64,000 nt of DNA from Schizochytrium sp. CCTCC M209059 (Eukaryota > Sar > Bigyra > Thraustochytrida > Thraustochytriidae), in the NCBI GenBank assembly GCA_000818945.1, contig KN805387.1, positions 259,903 to 323,902 on the forward strand, given 5' to 3'. The notes beneath the pieces were generated by a model. The model was given only the letters and a program-made list of their open reading frames with translations. It was not told the DNA's origin and did no database searches. Position 1 is the first letter of the stretch. Each line of letters begins with the position of its first letter. The position numbers and the translations under genes were made by a program. Shown piece after piece: positions 39,401 through 47,212 of the stretch.

Positions 39401-40653
39401 ACCACGGGGCGATCGGTGACGACGACGAGGTTCTTCAGGTGCATGTGATGCTTTAAAAGCGCAGCAGTCTGCTGCCATTGCTGTGTACTGATAAGGGGAC
39501 CCACAGGCCAAGGCGTTGGACTCCCATCCGGCTTGAATTGCGATGCACGCGAGTCAAGAAAAAGGACGGCAGATTCACTTGTTAGAGCCGCCATGAAAGT
39601 TTCCTCATTTCCTGTGCCATTGACCCCCCAAGGAATTGGGGCCACATTTGCCTCGGCGGGGTCCCAGAGGGCACGCTGATACTCGCGGAACACACGTTGC
39701 GCAAGAACGAGTATTTTCGGTGGATATGCTTCGTCGGTCATTGCGTAGACTCGTGAATTCCGTCTTGGCGATGGCGAAGCCTCCAGATCAGACCATATCA
39801 TAAGATTGGAGGTCGCTGCCAAGACACGTCGCACCTCCGGGTGGTTCCAGGTGTCTCGATACACTTGTCGGAGCTCCTCGCACACGCAAGACTCGATGCG
39901 GGTCACTTCAACTGGAGTGATAGCAGGGCCCGGGAGCGCCTCTCGTTTGGCGAGATGGGAGATCATGATGGCGCATCGAGAAAATTTGGCCCGTAGGTCC
40001 ACTTGGCCGCCAAGATGCAAAAGCACGTCCAATGCGTCTGCATCCGCGCGGCGCCAAAGTGCGCCCCAAAGCTTTTGCACTTCCTCTGGAGCAGCAACGC
40101 CCACTGCATTGCCGTAGACGGCTGCCATCTGAAGGGGTTCCCTGCTTTGCAGAGTGCGCAAGGTGCCCGTGCGTTCTAGCGTATCGGACCGTCGCAACCC
40201 AGAGAATACTACACGATAGCGTAAGCCTGGGTCCAGGTCCGCAATTTGAAAGACGCCTGGTGATCGGGCTGTGAACCACTGTCGCACGCGCTGCACCTCG
40301 CGTCCGCCAGGGTGCATTTTATCGACAAGGCACACATGGCACTCAAGCTCTGCATCGCGGTCGACTTCGAGAAGAACGCGAGCAGACGATTCTGTGACGA
40401 GGCCGATGACTGGCCCAACGAGGACATTGGCCTCGCCAAAGCGTGTAGACGCTCCCATCATGATCCCGGAGCTACCCGCTTCATCACGAAGCGCGGAGTC
40501 CGAATTAGCATTTGCCTGCACCCGGGCTAGTTGCGCGGTGACTGCCTCCAGCTCGTGGCGTTGAGCCGTGTGAGCCGAAGTCACTCGCTGTTCGAGCACA
40601 CGCAGCTCTGCGAGGACTCCTTGCACTTGCTGGCCCGTTTGGGCGTTGCCCAT
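36493..40653 (-). CDS. Duplicated degenerate PhoD-like metallophosphatase protein, lipid- and tail-anchored
   Basis: The ATG at 40653 gives 1386 residues and begins MGNAQT, a classical N-myristoylation pattern (Gly2, Thr6). A short coiled coil leads to two PhoD-like modules (about 75-520 and 580-1090). Both open with a VGP-type strand (VLVGPVIGLVTESSARVLLE and ILLGPIVGQVTHDSAVLLVE), the N-terminal beta domain of the family. The metal-site motifs are degenerate: HLGGQVDL replaces the HxGDQ motif in both; NLMIWSDLE and NVMCLSSLD replace W(D)DHD; the late GGDVH is replaced by CGGGPL or CGSEVG. Catalysis is therefore unlikely. An acidic poly-Asp/Glu linker, a charged helix and an unassigned helical domain follow. 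A C-terminal hydrophobic segment (SLVVPLLGSVGAALIVA) plus a Gln run suggests a tail anchor. Membrane scaffold or sensor is inference. Confidence 0.85.
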   Translation of the reverse strand: MGNAQTGQQVQGVLAELRVLEQRVTSAHTAQRHELEAVTAQLARVQANANSDSALRDEAGSSGIMMGASTRFGEANVLVGPVIGLVTESSARVLLEVDRDAELECHVCLVDKMHPGGREVQRVRQWFTARSPGVFQIADLDPGLRYRVVFSGLRRSDTLERTGTLRTLQSREPLQMAAVYGNAVGVAAPEEVQKLWGALWRRADADALDVLLHLGGQVDLRAKFSRCAIMISHLAKREALPGPAITPVEVTRIESCVCEELRQVYRDTWNHPEVRRVLAATSNLMIWSDLEASPSPRRNSRVYAMTDEAYPPKILVLAQRVFREYQRALWDPAEANVAPIPWGVNGTGNEETFMAALTSESAVLFLDSRASQFKPDGSPTPWPVGPLISTQQWQQTAALLKHHMHLKNLVVVTDRPVVPYGRVCENADEAYDEWTINAKEQSILLNLLFSWRADAEIVLVCGGGPLARPARTLLTSESTSRAALVQVTVPPVTSRCYDTSLLSAFRTSESRGSLTLKRVIRDEPADAFQLEPLAQIGFQHHDTASLENAENPCFASVGISLDTVRANLVRAEADGDRQPRILLGPIVGQVTHDSAVLLVEVDEACALVCHAQDQVSGQRIQVRVPVVHARRACRFCFKGSLRPDREYVFHVTGLSEDSNSTARVHTMPSPEHIALGAESEVAVFAFYRNALTHESRSAWFDACQARSRVNVKVTPGVALHLGGQVDLHFAQAELEWTVRGLAKARSPYELSEDVTREVREAIEEAIRNMYRSLWSLADLKTLFSSLANVMCLSSLDIEPPRSFAEDPDLVPWYQTVRAIALDVARDFQVGLRLSTGDEDVICSCGPSTSVLLLSPATLLAQLPHERAADAPKLPAEVWDALDYAVLSEAAATRILLVATDEPILDDGPLDAQSRAALDPRVQRSWPYHVDECTRLLDLLFAWQEEKSGRVATLLCGSEVGCSFRTSIVHDRVDPKVAIAQYCLGPVAGTSRGAFVGKLPFLEIGHVDPALLAENARAVKEPRYAYRHKIVGRSDNAFFLGMAGTRRRDGKCTLSARVIDAGELVAIIESTARAMMKRRLTAKSLQSSAGGTEYAEEEEEDDDDDDNVESGEEDDIHSDTGLEGDSGTPARRAKMPSILAREPIASWMMGVLVSGEKAKTGRVEEAKRARERAQARARVEDGEKAIKRDYPDIAFPEQPWDTPREDDDQTSKSKLAPNERKASGSADADNSLPDDAFTWLNFDLHFYGPATYDSLLQWYRIMEDIDRSPTGVALQASFAKYARQDVGVVRRQACRLCRDFFLQEAPERVRELCFGDAEAMLLTSRPTILDAATFAVLKRYEDAEERAPKAFPYSLVVPLLGSVGAALIVAKHFLYQQQQQQQQLQLQ

Positions 40654-41128
40654 CGTTTGCACGAAAAGAGTCAATCCCCTTCCACAGCCGGCCCGGCGTA
40701 GCCTCCCGTCACGTAACGTCGCCTCGGCGCGGCGGCGCGGCGGCGCGGCGGCGACGGCGGCGGCGGAGGCGGCGGTGGCGGTGGCGGCAGCAAAGACTAC
40801 CCGGGCCGCTCGCTGCTTGCCGCTTGCCGCAAGTCTCTCCCCTGCCGTCACGAGGTTTGTAGTTCGAGTCCCCGTCCCAGAAGTTCGTTCTGCCTCGGAT
40901 GGCTACAGACAGCTAGAACCACTACATACATAGAACTTGTAGTTGATGGTGGCTTAGACTCGAAGTCACAATGATCTAACGCCGCTCAACGGTCTCAACG
41001 CATGACATAACCTACAACTTGCTTTTTTTGCGGCCACGCAGAGGCCATCGCGTCGCGCGCGGCACAGCAATAGATTGGGCTGGCAGCGTCTGGCGCTGCT
41101 CAGCGCTGGTGGGCGCATCCTTGAGAAA
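40654..41128. promoter_or_regulatory. Divergent promoter between PhoD-like and kinase genes
   Basis: This stretch of 475 bp lies between the start codons at 40653 (minus) and 41129 (plus). A GCGGCG-rich block at about 40728-40795 lies near the PhoD-like start. An upstream ATG at 41075 is in frame with the kinase and would add 18 residues. No defined element was recognised. Confidence 0.5.
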
Positions 41129-42327
41129 ATGAGTGCGGCGCAAAGTTTCGCACAGCTTGAGCCTCTTGAGCAGATCGGGAAAGGCGCTACCTCGATGTGC
41201 GTCTTTGTGAGCGGGAATACGGCGTTGGCCGGAACGGAGACGTTCTTTTTCCAAAGGACTGTAGACTGACGGACGAGAGATTTAAACATCGGGCGTGCAG
41301 AGTCAAGTTGTACGGTAGAAAGTCACCTCGCTTTGACGGACGCCAGAGCGAGGAGAAAGATACCCGAGACAAACTCTTGGGTAAGTTCTTAGACAAGGTA
41401 GTACCTTCTTCCCCGCGTACGTACGTGAAGTCTTCTGACGCGAACGCTATGGCTTTCGAAGCGGTGAAATGCATCGATATCTTTCGAGCAAAACAAGATG
41501 CATCGATGGTTAAACAGGTTATGCGCGAAAAGGAAGCTCTTGAAGCGCTTCTTCTTCGGCCTCACCCATGCCTTATTCGATTCCATGGCTCCTGCAAAGA
41601 CGAGAAGAACCTTTATTTCCTCATGGATTGGGTTGACGGAGGTACCCTCGCTGCGCACTTGCAAAATTTTCAAAGGGGACTACCATATGCGCACGCCATG
41701 GCGTACGTACAGCAGGTGACAAGCGCGCTTGCGCATTTGCATCGTCACGGATGGATCCATCGAGATCTCAAGGCCAACAATGTCGCGATCGACTCGGCGT
41801 CAAAACGCTGTATTCTCTTCGATTTTGGTCGCGCAAAGTCTCTCGAGACGGGTTCCGATCGCACAACGACTATAATTGGGCTTGGGCATCACTGTGCCCC
41901 CGAGCTCGTTCGAGAGGAGCCTCACGGGCGCCCTGCAGACATGTGGAGTCTCGGCGTTTTTCTCTTTGAGCTTGTCACGGGCGGCCCACCTTTTCCATAC
42001 GTATTCGCGAATAGTACGGAGGCGCAACGTAAGGCTGTGCGAATGGCAATTTGTAAATCTGCGACACTTATTCTTGGGTCGGACAAAAACTCTGAGACTT
42101 CTTGTGCACAGGAACTATTAAGCGGCCTGCTCGCACAAAATCCGGCGTCTCGTCCAAAAGCCGACGAAGCTCTTGAGCATAAGTGCTTTAAAATCTTTGA
42201 AAAAGACTGCGATGGACTCGCAGTTGCCCCCGCACCATTGAAGGGAGCCTCTGCTCCGCCGAGAAAGGGAAAAGTCGTTAACATGGTCGAACGACCCTTG
42301 AACACTGATCCGTTTGCAAATTGGTGA
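41129..42327 (+). CDS. Serine/threonine protein kinase, two exons
   Basis: Exons are 41129-41206 and 41431-42327, giving 324 residues. Exon 1 ends in the glycine-rich loop (LEQIGKGATSMCVF) and exon 2 resumes with the second strand and the AVKC lysine (AFEAVKCIDIF). Joining them in phase 0 restores a normal N-lobe. Later landmarks: a charged C-helix (MREKEALEALL), the hinge FLMDWVDGG, the catalytic loop HRDLKANN, the DFG motif (FDFGRAK), an APE-type motif (CAPELV), and DMWSLGVFLFELVTGGPPF. All catalytic residues appear intact, so it is probably active on Ser/Thr substrates. The C-terminal tail is short and basic. Family placement is unclear. An alternative start at 41075 is possible. The exon 1 frame would otherwise stop soon after the loop. 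Confidence 0.87.
41207..41430 (+). other. Intron of the kinase gene
   Basis: The donor GTGAGC begins at 41207. The acceptor ends GTGAAG at 41430, preceded by a pyrimidine-rich CCTTCTTCCCC. Length is 224 bp and phase is 0. It was placed because splicing rejoins the split nucleotide-binding loop; other nearby AG sites give a wrong phase. Confidence 0.8.
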
Positions 42328-42690
42328 CCATGTCGAAACAGATACTTCAAAGAAGGCGCTGAGATGACGCATTGAAGCAGCCATTTGCATTTGTATGTCA
42401 CTGCGAGCGGCCGACCGAGATCAATAAGGGGTCAAGCAGCTACTATTTCTTTTGCGGATAGACGTGTGCAAAGCCCCATTTTGGGTGTTGGCATCGGCAT
42501 CTGCAGGTCTCTTGAAAGGGTCGAGAGCTATGCATATTTAAAACGTTACCTTTTTCCTTTCGTTCATAACTTCCTTTCATTCGTTGTCCAAACATCCATT
42601 TGTATAGCGAGCTGCCCGTCGCTACGAGTTGGCCAAGAAGCGAAGGTCAAGACGCAATAACTATATCGGGACTAGTTCGTCTGTTTGCTT
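42328..42690. other. 3' flank of the kinase gene
   Basis: A drop in GC content after the kinase stop is consistent with a 3' UTR. No gene was recognised before the tetranucleotide array. Confidence 0.5.
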
Positions 42691-43322
42691 GTTTGTTTGT
42701 TTGTTTGTTTGTTTGTTTGTTTGTTTGTTTGTTTGTTTGTTTGTTTGTTTGTTTGTTTGTTTGTTTGTTTGTTTGTTTGTTTGTTTGTTTGTTTGTTTGT
42801 TTGTTTGTTTGTTTGTTTGTTTGTTTGTTTGTTTGTTTGTTTGTTTGTTTGTTTGTTTGTTTGTTTGTTTGTTTGTTTGTTTGTTTGTTTGTTTGTTTGT
42901 TTGTTTGTTTGTTTGTTTGTTTGTTTGTTTGTTTGTTTGTTTGTTTGTTTGTTTGTTTGTTTGTTTGTTTGTTTGTTTGTTTGTTTGTTTGTTTGTTTGT
43001 TTGTTTGTTTGTTTGTTTGTTTGTTTGTTTGTTTGTTTGTTTGTTTGTTTGTTTGTTTGTTTGTTTGTTTGTTTGTTTGTTTGTTTGTTTGTTTGTTTGT
43101 TTGTTTGTTTGTTTGTTTGTTTGTTTGTTTGTTTGTTTGTTTGTTTGTTTGTTTGTTTGTTTGTTTGTTTGTTTGTTTGTTTGTTTGTTTGTTTGTTTGT
43201 TTGTTTGTTTGTTTGTTTGTTTGTTTGTTTGTTTGTTTGTTTGTTTGTTTGTTTGTTTGTTTGTTTGTTTGTTTGTTTGTTTGTTTGTTTGTTTGTTTGT
43301 TTGTTTGTTTGTTTGTTTGTTT
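42691..43322. repeat. GTTT tetranucleotide array, about 632 bp
   Basis: About 158 GTTT units appear uninterrupted. The array starts about 360 bp after the kinase stop and ends 15 bp before the stop codon of the minus-strand membrane-protein gene, so it sits in the convergent 3' region. It is stop-free in three plus-strand frames (repeating Cys-Leu-Phe-Val), giving spurious open frames of over 200 codons. It is the same motif as the AAAC array at 22351, on the other strand. Confidence 0.98.
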
Positions 43323-43337
43323 ATTGGTTAATTTGAT

Positions 43338-44519
43338 CTAAATGAGACCTTCGGCTTGAGCGGCGTGGATTCCAAGCTCAATACTGGCAATCACCCCCAT
43401 GACGAGCGCCAGTGCGTTGATGAAGACAACGATTCCAAAAATGAAGATCATCTCGGAACGCCAGGTCGCCAACATTTTGTGTAGGAAGGGATACGGATAC
43501 TCGTTCGAGAGCCGATAATTAACGTGCGTCATGAAGATATAATAGCTTCCGTAAAGCGCAACGAAGAGAACCGTTGCCTTGAATTCGAGCATGTGTTCAC
43601 GAACAAATGCCCGTTCCTTGATGATCAGCATGTCAAAGACTGCGAGCGGCGTCTGATTAAGATGAGTGAAGAGCATTTTGGGGCCAAAACTAGTATGGCC
43701 GCGCGAGCGGTAGGTCTCGAGGACCGTCTTTCTCCATTTGGGCTCGAACCAGTTAAACTTGAGGAACAAAAGCGCAAGCGCCACACCAAAGGCACCAATC
43801 ATGCCGGAACCCATGTACGAAGCCTTGAGGAGCTTGCGCGCCCACGCGATATCCTGGTTGTTCGTGACGCCATAGACCCAAGCAAGTTCTGCCATGAAGC
43901 ACATGTTCCAGTAAATAAAGGTGGCCAGAATGATGTGAAAGGTCAAGTACGTAAAATGACCATTGACATTCTTTCCGAGAAGATTCAGCTTGACATCTTT
44001 TTTATCCGGAGGAGTGCATAACCAGATTTCCACATAAATGGTGACCCATGCAAGCAAGGTCCCAAGTCCCGTGAGCACAACGCGCCATGTCTCCTCGGCC
44101 GCAAATGGCGGCACAACAGGGTCTTCCATGTTGTGCACGAGCAGGGCAATCGCTGCAATGTACAGCAAAGTCCAGAGCACCGTCTTGCGCATGACTGCTC
44201 GGAACCACTTCAGCTGCCAGTCGTTAAACCCGAAGGCATCCTTGACGACCTCTTCGACGACTTCTTCGGCGGTTTCCAGGAGCGCCTCTGCGTTCTGTTC
44301 AAGAGTCTGCAGGACAGACTTGTCTTCATCTCGGCGTGCGCTCGTGGCGTCGACCGTTGCGCTCTCAGCGCTCTCGCCGCCGCCCCGGCGCTGGCGTACG
44401 TCCGACATGACGCCCTGCTGCGCTCGTATTGCTTGTACCGCCTGGGCGGGCTGCTCTCGTATCGCTTGCACTGCCAGTGCCTGGGCTGCCAACGTGTTTT
44501 GAAGTCCCGAAGCATGCAT
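43338..44519 (-). CDS. Six-TM protein, FAR-17a/AIG1-like
   Basis: The ATG at 44519 gives 393 residues. In-frame ATGs at 44639/44642 would add a repeat-encoded RRDET stretch, and one at 44408 would remove an Ala/Gln/Ile-rich lead. After a charged cytosolic part come six hydrophobic segments: VLWTLLYIAAIALLV, VVLTGLGTLLAWVTIYVEIWL, a TYLTFHIILATFIYW segment, GMIGAFGVALALLFLK, TVLFVALYGSYYIFM and MIFIFGIVVFINALALVMG. The order of landmarks (TYLTF before the third segment, a His-containing FTHLNQTPLAVFDML loop, then NEYPYPFLHKM) follows the AIG1/FAR-17a family, whose human members hydrolyse FAHFA lipids using a Thr and a His. The match is by pattern only and the protein is longer than usual. ER or other internal membrane is the likely site. 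Confidence 0.72.
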   Translation of the reverse strand: MHASGLQNTLAAQALAVQAIREQPAQAVQAIRAQQGVMSDVRQRRGGGESAESATVDATSARRDEDKSVLQTLEQNAEALLETAEEVVEEVVKDAFGFNDWQLKWFRAVMRKTVLWTLLYIAAIALLVHNMEDPVVPPFAAEETWRVVLTGLGTLLAWVTIYVEIWLCTPPDKKDVKLNLLGKNVNGHFTYLTFHIILATFIYWNMCFMAELAWVYGVTNNQDIAWARKLLKASYMGSGMIGAFGVALALLFLKFNWFEPKWRKTVLETYRSRGHTSFGPKMLFTHLNQTPLAVFDMLIIKERAFVREHMLEFKATVLFVALYGSYYIFMTHVNYRLSNEYPYPFLHKMLATWRSEMIFIFGIVVFINALALVMGVIASIELGIHAAQAEGLI

Positions 44520-44604
44520 CAAACTTGGGTGGTGCTTTTGTATAGTCACGGTAGTAGTACTATACGTGTGGGGTGGGTGCACACAGACTACCCCAGTGCC
44601 AACG

Positions 44605-44632
44605 CTCGTCTCGTCTCGTCTCGTCTCGTCTC
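44605..44632. repeat. CTCGT pentanucleotide microsatellite
   Basis: About six CTCGT units lie just upstream of the membrane-protein start. In frame on the minus strand the run would encode Arg-Asp-Glu-Thr repeats, so the more upstream ATGs look less likely as true starts. Confidence 0.9.
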
Positions 44633-45539
44633 GCCGCATCATGAGACTTGGACAAACGACGATTTCGATGTGACTGAAAACTTGTTGGTGATACGTTTCA
44701 CAGCTCTTTGATCTTAGTGCATTTGCCTCGCCTTTGTAGAGCAGTCACCATGATCACAGTCGCATTCTCTTCGCGTCATCATCTCAAACTAGTTTCAACT
44801 AGTTTAGAGCTAAGTGTTGCGTGTATACAGAGCTCTCACGTGCAAGCAATTCGGCTCTCTGAATGCAACGCAAAAGCATTTTATGCACGCTAGGTGGACT
44901 ACTAGTAGCTTAGCGCGCGAGCAGCAAGGGCCGACACTAGTGTAAAGCTTAGAGGTTGCAGTCCCATCAAAGGACCTTTCCGACCCCCCAAGGATTGGGC
45001 TCTTGAGTCGATTAATCCGGTCAAAAAACGAAATCTCCCGCTGCAGATCGCCGACTCGCACTACGATACTGTGCGCAGTGACAGCAGACCGATGAAATTC
45101 ACGATGAAATGACGATGAGGCGTATGTTGTGCAAGTGTTTTCAGTTACTTTGCTGAGCAAGATCGTTTTTCTCTTTTAAGAAATAATGACGTGAGTAGAC
45201 AGCAACGCCACAGAAGCGGTGAGATTAACCTGACACCCATAAGAAGTCTCTCGTAGACTTGCCATGGCAACTCCCATCCTATCTTGAAAGCCAGTCGTTC
45301 ATATGACATTGAGATAAGTCTAACAGCGTTCGCAGCATGAAATAGCACGACCAGAAGATTTGTCCTGAAAGAGCCAGCTCTTTTCTGCATCTTGTAGATA
45401 AATCTTATTAAAATGTGGCGAGAACATCGAATTCCACCATCATACCAAATTGTCTCGTCGGGCCCAAATCTATCCTGGCGTTCCTATCGTACATAGTCTT
45501 ACAAGCAATCCATTCGTTTCCATTAATTTCATCACATTC

Positions 45540-46291
45540 TTACTGCTGACCACCTCGGAAGGCTTGAATTATTTTGCGAAATTTGGGAACACACTGATCA
45601 TTCATCATCGATCGTAAGCGATCGTAGCTAGGAGCTCGTCGCCAAGAATAAGTGCGATTCGAGAATCGCGTGTAGGCGGAGGCGGCAAAGTCAATGTTTG
45701 TTGGCCCAAAAACACCAACCGGTGAGCTCTCTGGTGGCGACGGCACAGCTGCCGCTGTGTATGCCGGTGTTATTTCCACCGAGCCTGACCACAACGAGCC
45801 TGCATGTGCAATGTGAGACAGAGCAGAGACGCAAGCCGGTGGAAATGGACCCATTGAAGCTCACGCCGGGCGCTACGATGCTCACCAGAAACTTTCCGTT
45901 GCCGTACTAAATGTACGCAGCATTTCTTTTCTGAGTGCTTCGCGATGCGCAACACCTTGCCTTGCCGTCATGGTGGAGGTCCGCAGGCTGAGGGGCTGTG
46001 ATAGGCGGTCCCGCGCGCTCCGCATGAGCACTGTTTCGTAGCGGACGCTCGAGTTCAATGCGGCGACCGCAAAGGCCCACTTCAAGGAGACTGCATTGTG
46101 AAGTGGGATGACGCTGCCGTGACGCGCCGTGAAGGCCATCACATTCCCATTCACGCTGAGGGCGCATTCCACACGCGTGCAGCGCTTGTGGATGACCAGC
46201 CGGTTGCTGCCGTGCTGATTCTACCGATCGTAGAGAAGACCATCGTCGTCTTCTCATCTCCAATGCACGAGTCACACTGCGCCTTGGACAT
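45540..46291 (-). CDS. Candidate spliced gene, structure uncertain
   Basis: An ATG at 46291 begins a short coding-like start (MSKAQCDSCIGDEK). A separate frame of about 110 codons ending at 45882 looks protein-like (VIHKRCTRVECALSVNGNV, then RHGSVIPLHNAVSLKWAFAVAAL). A third frame ending at 45540 contains NIDFAASAYTRFSNRTYSWRR. A donor-like GTGAGC at 45885 and an acceptor-like TGCAG ending at 45800 could join the second and third parts, but the resulting phase leads to a stop at 45691, while the donor-like GTGTTG further upstream would keep the 45540 frame. No domain was recognised. The model is offered only as a place to look with RNA data. Confidence 0.22.
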
Positions 46292-46526
46292 CTTTTCAGT
46301 CTCTTTCGTACGCTCGTGATGATGTCGCGGGGACCACAAGCAAGTTAGCAAGCAAGCGAGAAAGTTTGCTCGCACGCACCCACGCGCGCGCGCAAGACGA
46401 GGCGAGGCAAGGAAACACGAAGACCCCCTTTGGAAAATTGCTCGCTGGTTCGCCTGTTCGCCCGTACATCGAAGAGATGGAGAAAAGCACGCCATGCATA
46501 ACAAGCCAAGTGGGTAAGGGGGTAAG

Positions 46527-46549
46527 ATAACTAGTTCAAAACTAGTTAT
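46527..46549. repeat. Perfect 10-bp inverted repeat
   Basis: The arms ATAACTAGTT and AACTAGTTAT flank a 3-base spacer. This could form a tight hairpin or a dyad protein site. It lies at the boundary between AT-richer and very GC-rich DNA. Confidence 0.8.
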
Positions 46550-46840
46550 TAAACTATAATAATAGTGCCTAGGACTGCAAGCGCGTGCAAGCAGGCGCGC
46601 TCTCCAAACAAGCCACTGTCCGCGCAGCCGTGGCGTCGCCGCGTGGTATCCCGTACCGTCACGCGGAGCGAGGCTGCCGCGCCGCGCGCGAGCCCACCGC
46701 CGCGGCGACGCTCGAGAGGCCTTCGCCGCGCAGTCTCGCGCGGGTGTCGTCGGTCGGCACCGCCTCGCGGAGCCCGGCCGCCGCGTGGGCCGAGGCGAAA
46801 GAAATCGAAATCCCGCGCCTCATTTCTCCCCCGACGGGCC

Positions 46841-46890
46841 CGCTTGGCTCCGCTAGGCTCCGCCTGGCTCTGCTTGGCTCCGCTTGGCTC
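46841..46890. repeat. Five-copy 10-bp tandem repeat upstream of the LRR gene
   Basis: Units of the form YGCNNGGCTC repeat five times with exact 10-bp spacing, close to one DNA helical turn. They lie about 320-370 bp before the start codon at 47213, in GC-rich promoter-like DNA. Confidence 0.8.
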
Positions 46891-47212
46891 TGCTCGGGCC
46901 AGCCCGGCCGGGCCCCGTCTGCGGCGGAGGAGAACCGCGGGAGCCCCCGCTATCGCGCGGGCCGCTGCCGCTACGGGTGCGCGGAGGGAGGTGCTCGCGT
47001 TCGCGCCCTCGGTGCTGCTGCTGCTGCTCGATAAAAGAAATCGAAGCAAGAAATAAATATATAGCCAGGAGTCGGGCCGCAGCTGGGGAAGAAGGCGCCG
47101 CCGCTGCGGCGGCGCCATCGTCTTCGTCTTCGTCTCAATCGTCGTCATCCGTCATTGAAGACGACGATTGCACTTGCAGTACGTACGTGCGTCGTCGCGA
47201 ATCGACGAGATC

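Larger units (their letters stand above)
44520..47212. other. Mainly non-coding region between membrane-protein and LRR genes
   Basis: The first half (44520-46500) is AT-richer and holds short minus-strand frames (44930-45160, 45145-45390, 45540-45885, 45882-46220) that could be exons of one or more unrecognised genes. The second half (46550-47200) is very GC-rich with a 10-bp repeat and probably forms the upstream region of the LRR gene. CTAG-rich blocks occur near 44786-44815 and 46527-46549. No tRNA or transposon was recognised. Confidence 0.5.

Noticed and set aside
40838..40884. tRNA-like GTTCGAGTCCC box
   Set aside because: The T-arm stem does not pair and no matching acceptor strand or A box was found upstream.
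42600..43341. Long plus-strand frames of Cys-Leu-Phe-Val repeats
   Set aside because: They are produced entirely by the GTTT array, which has a 4-base period and no stops in several frames.
44810..45390. Two short minus-strand frames (81 and 116 codons)
   Set aside because: Hydrophobic or mixed composition without domain; could be exons but no consistent splice model was found.
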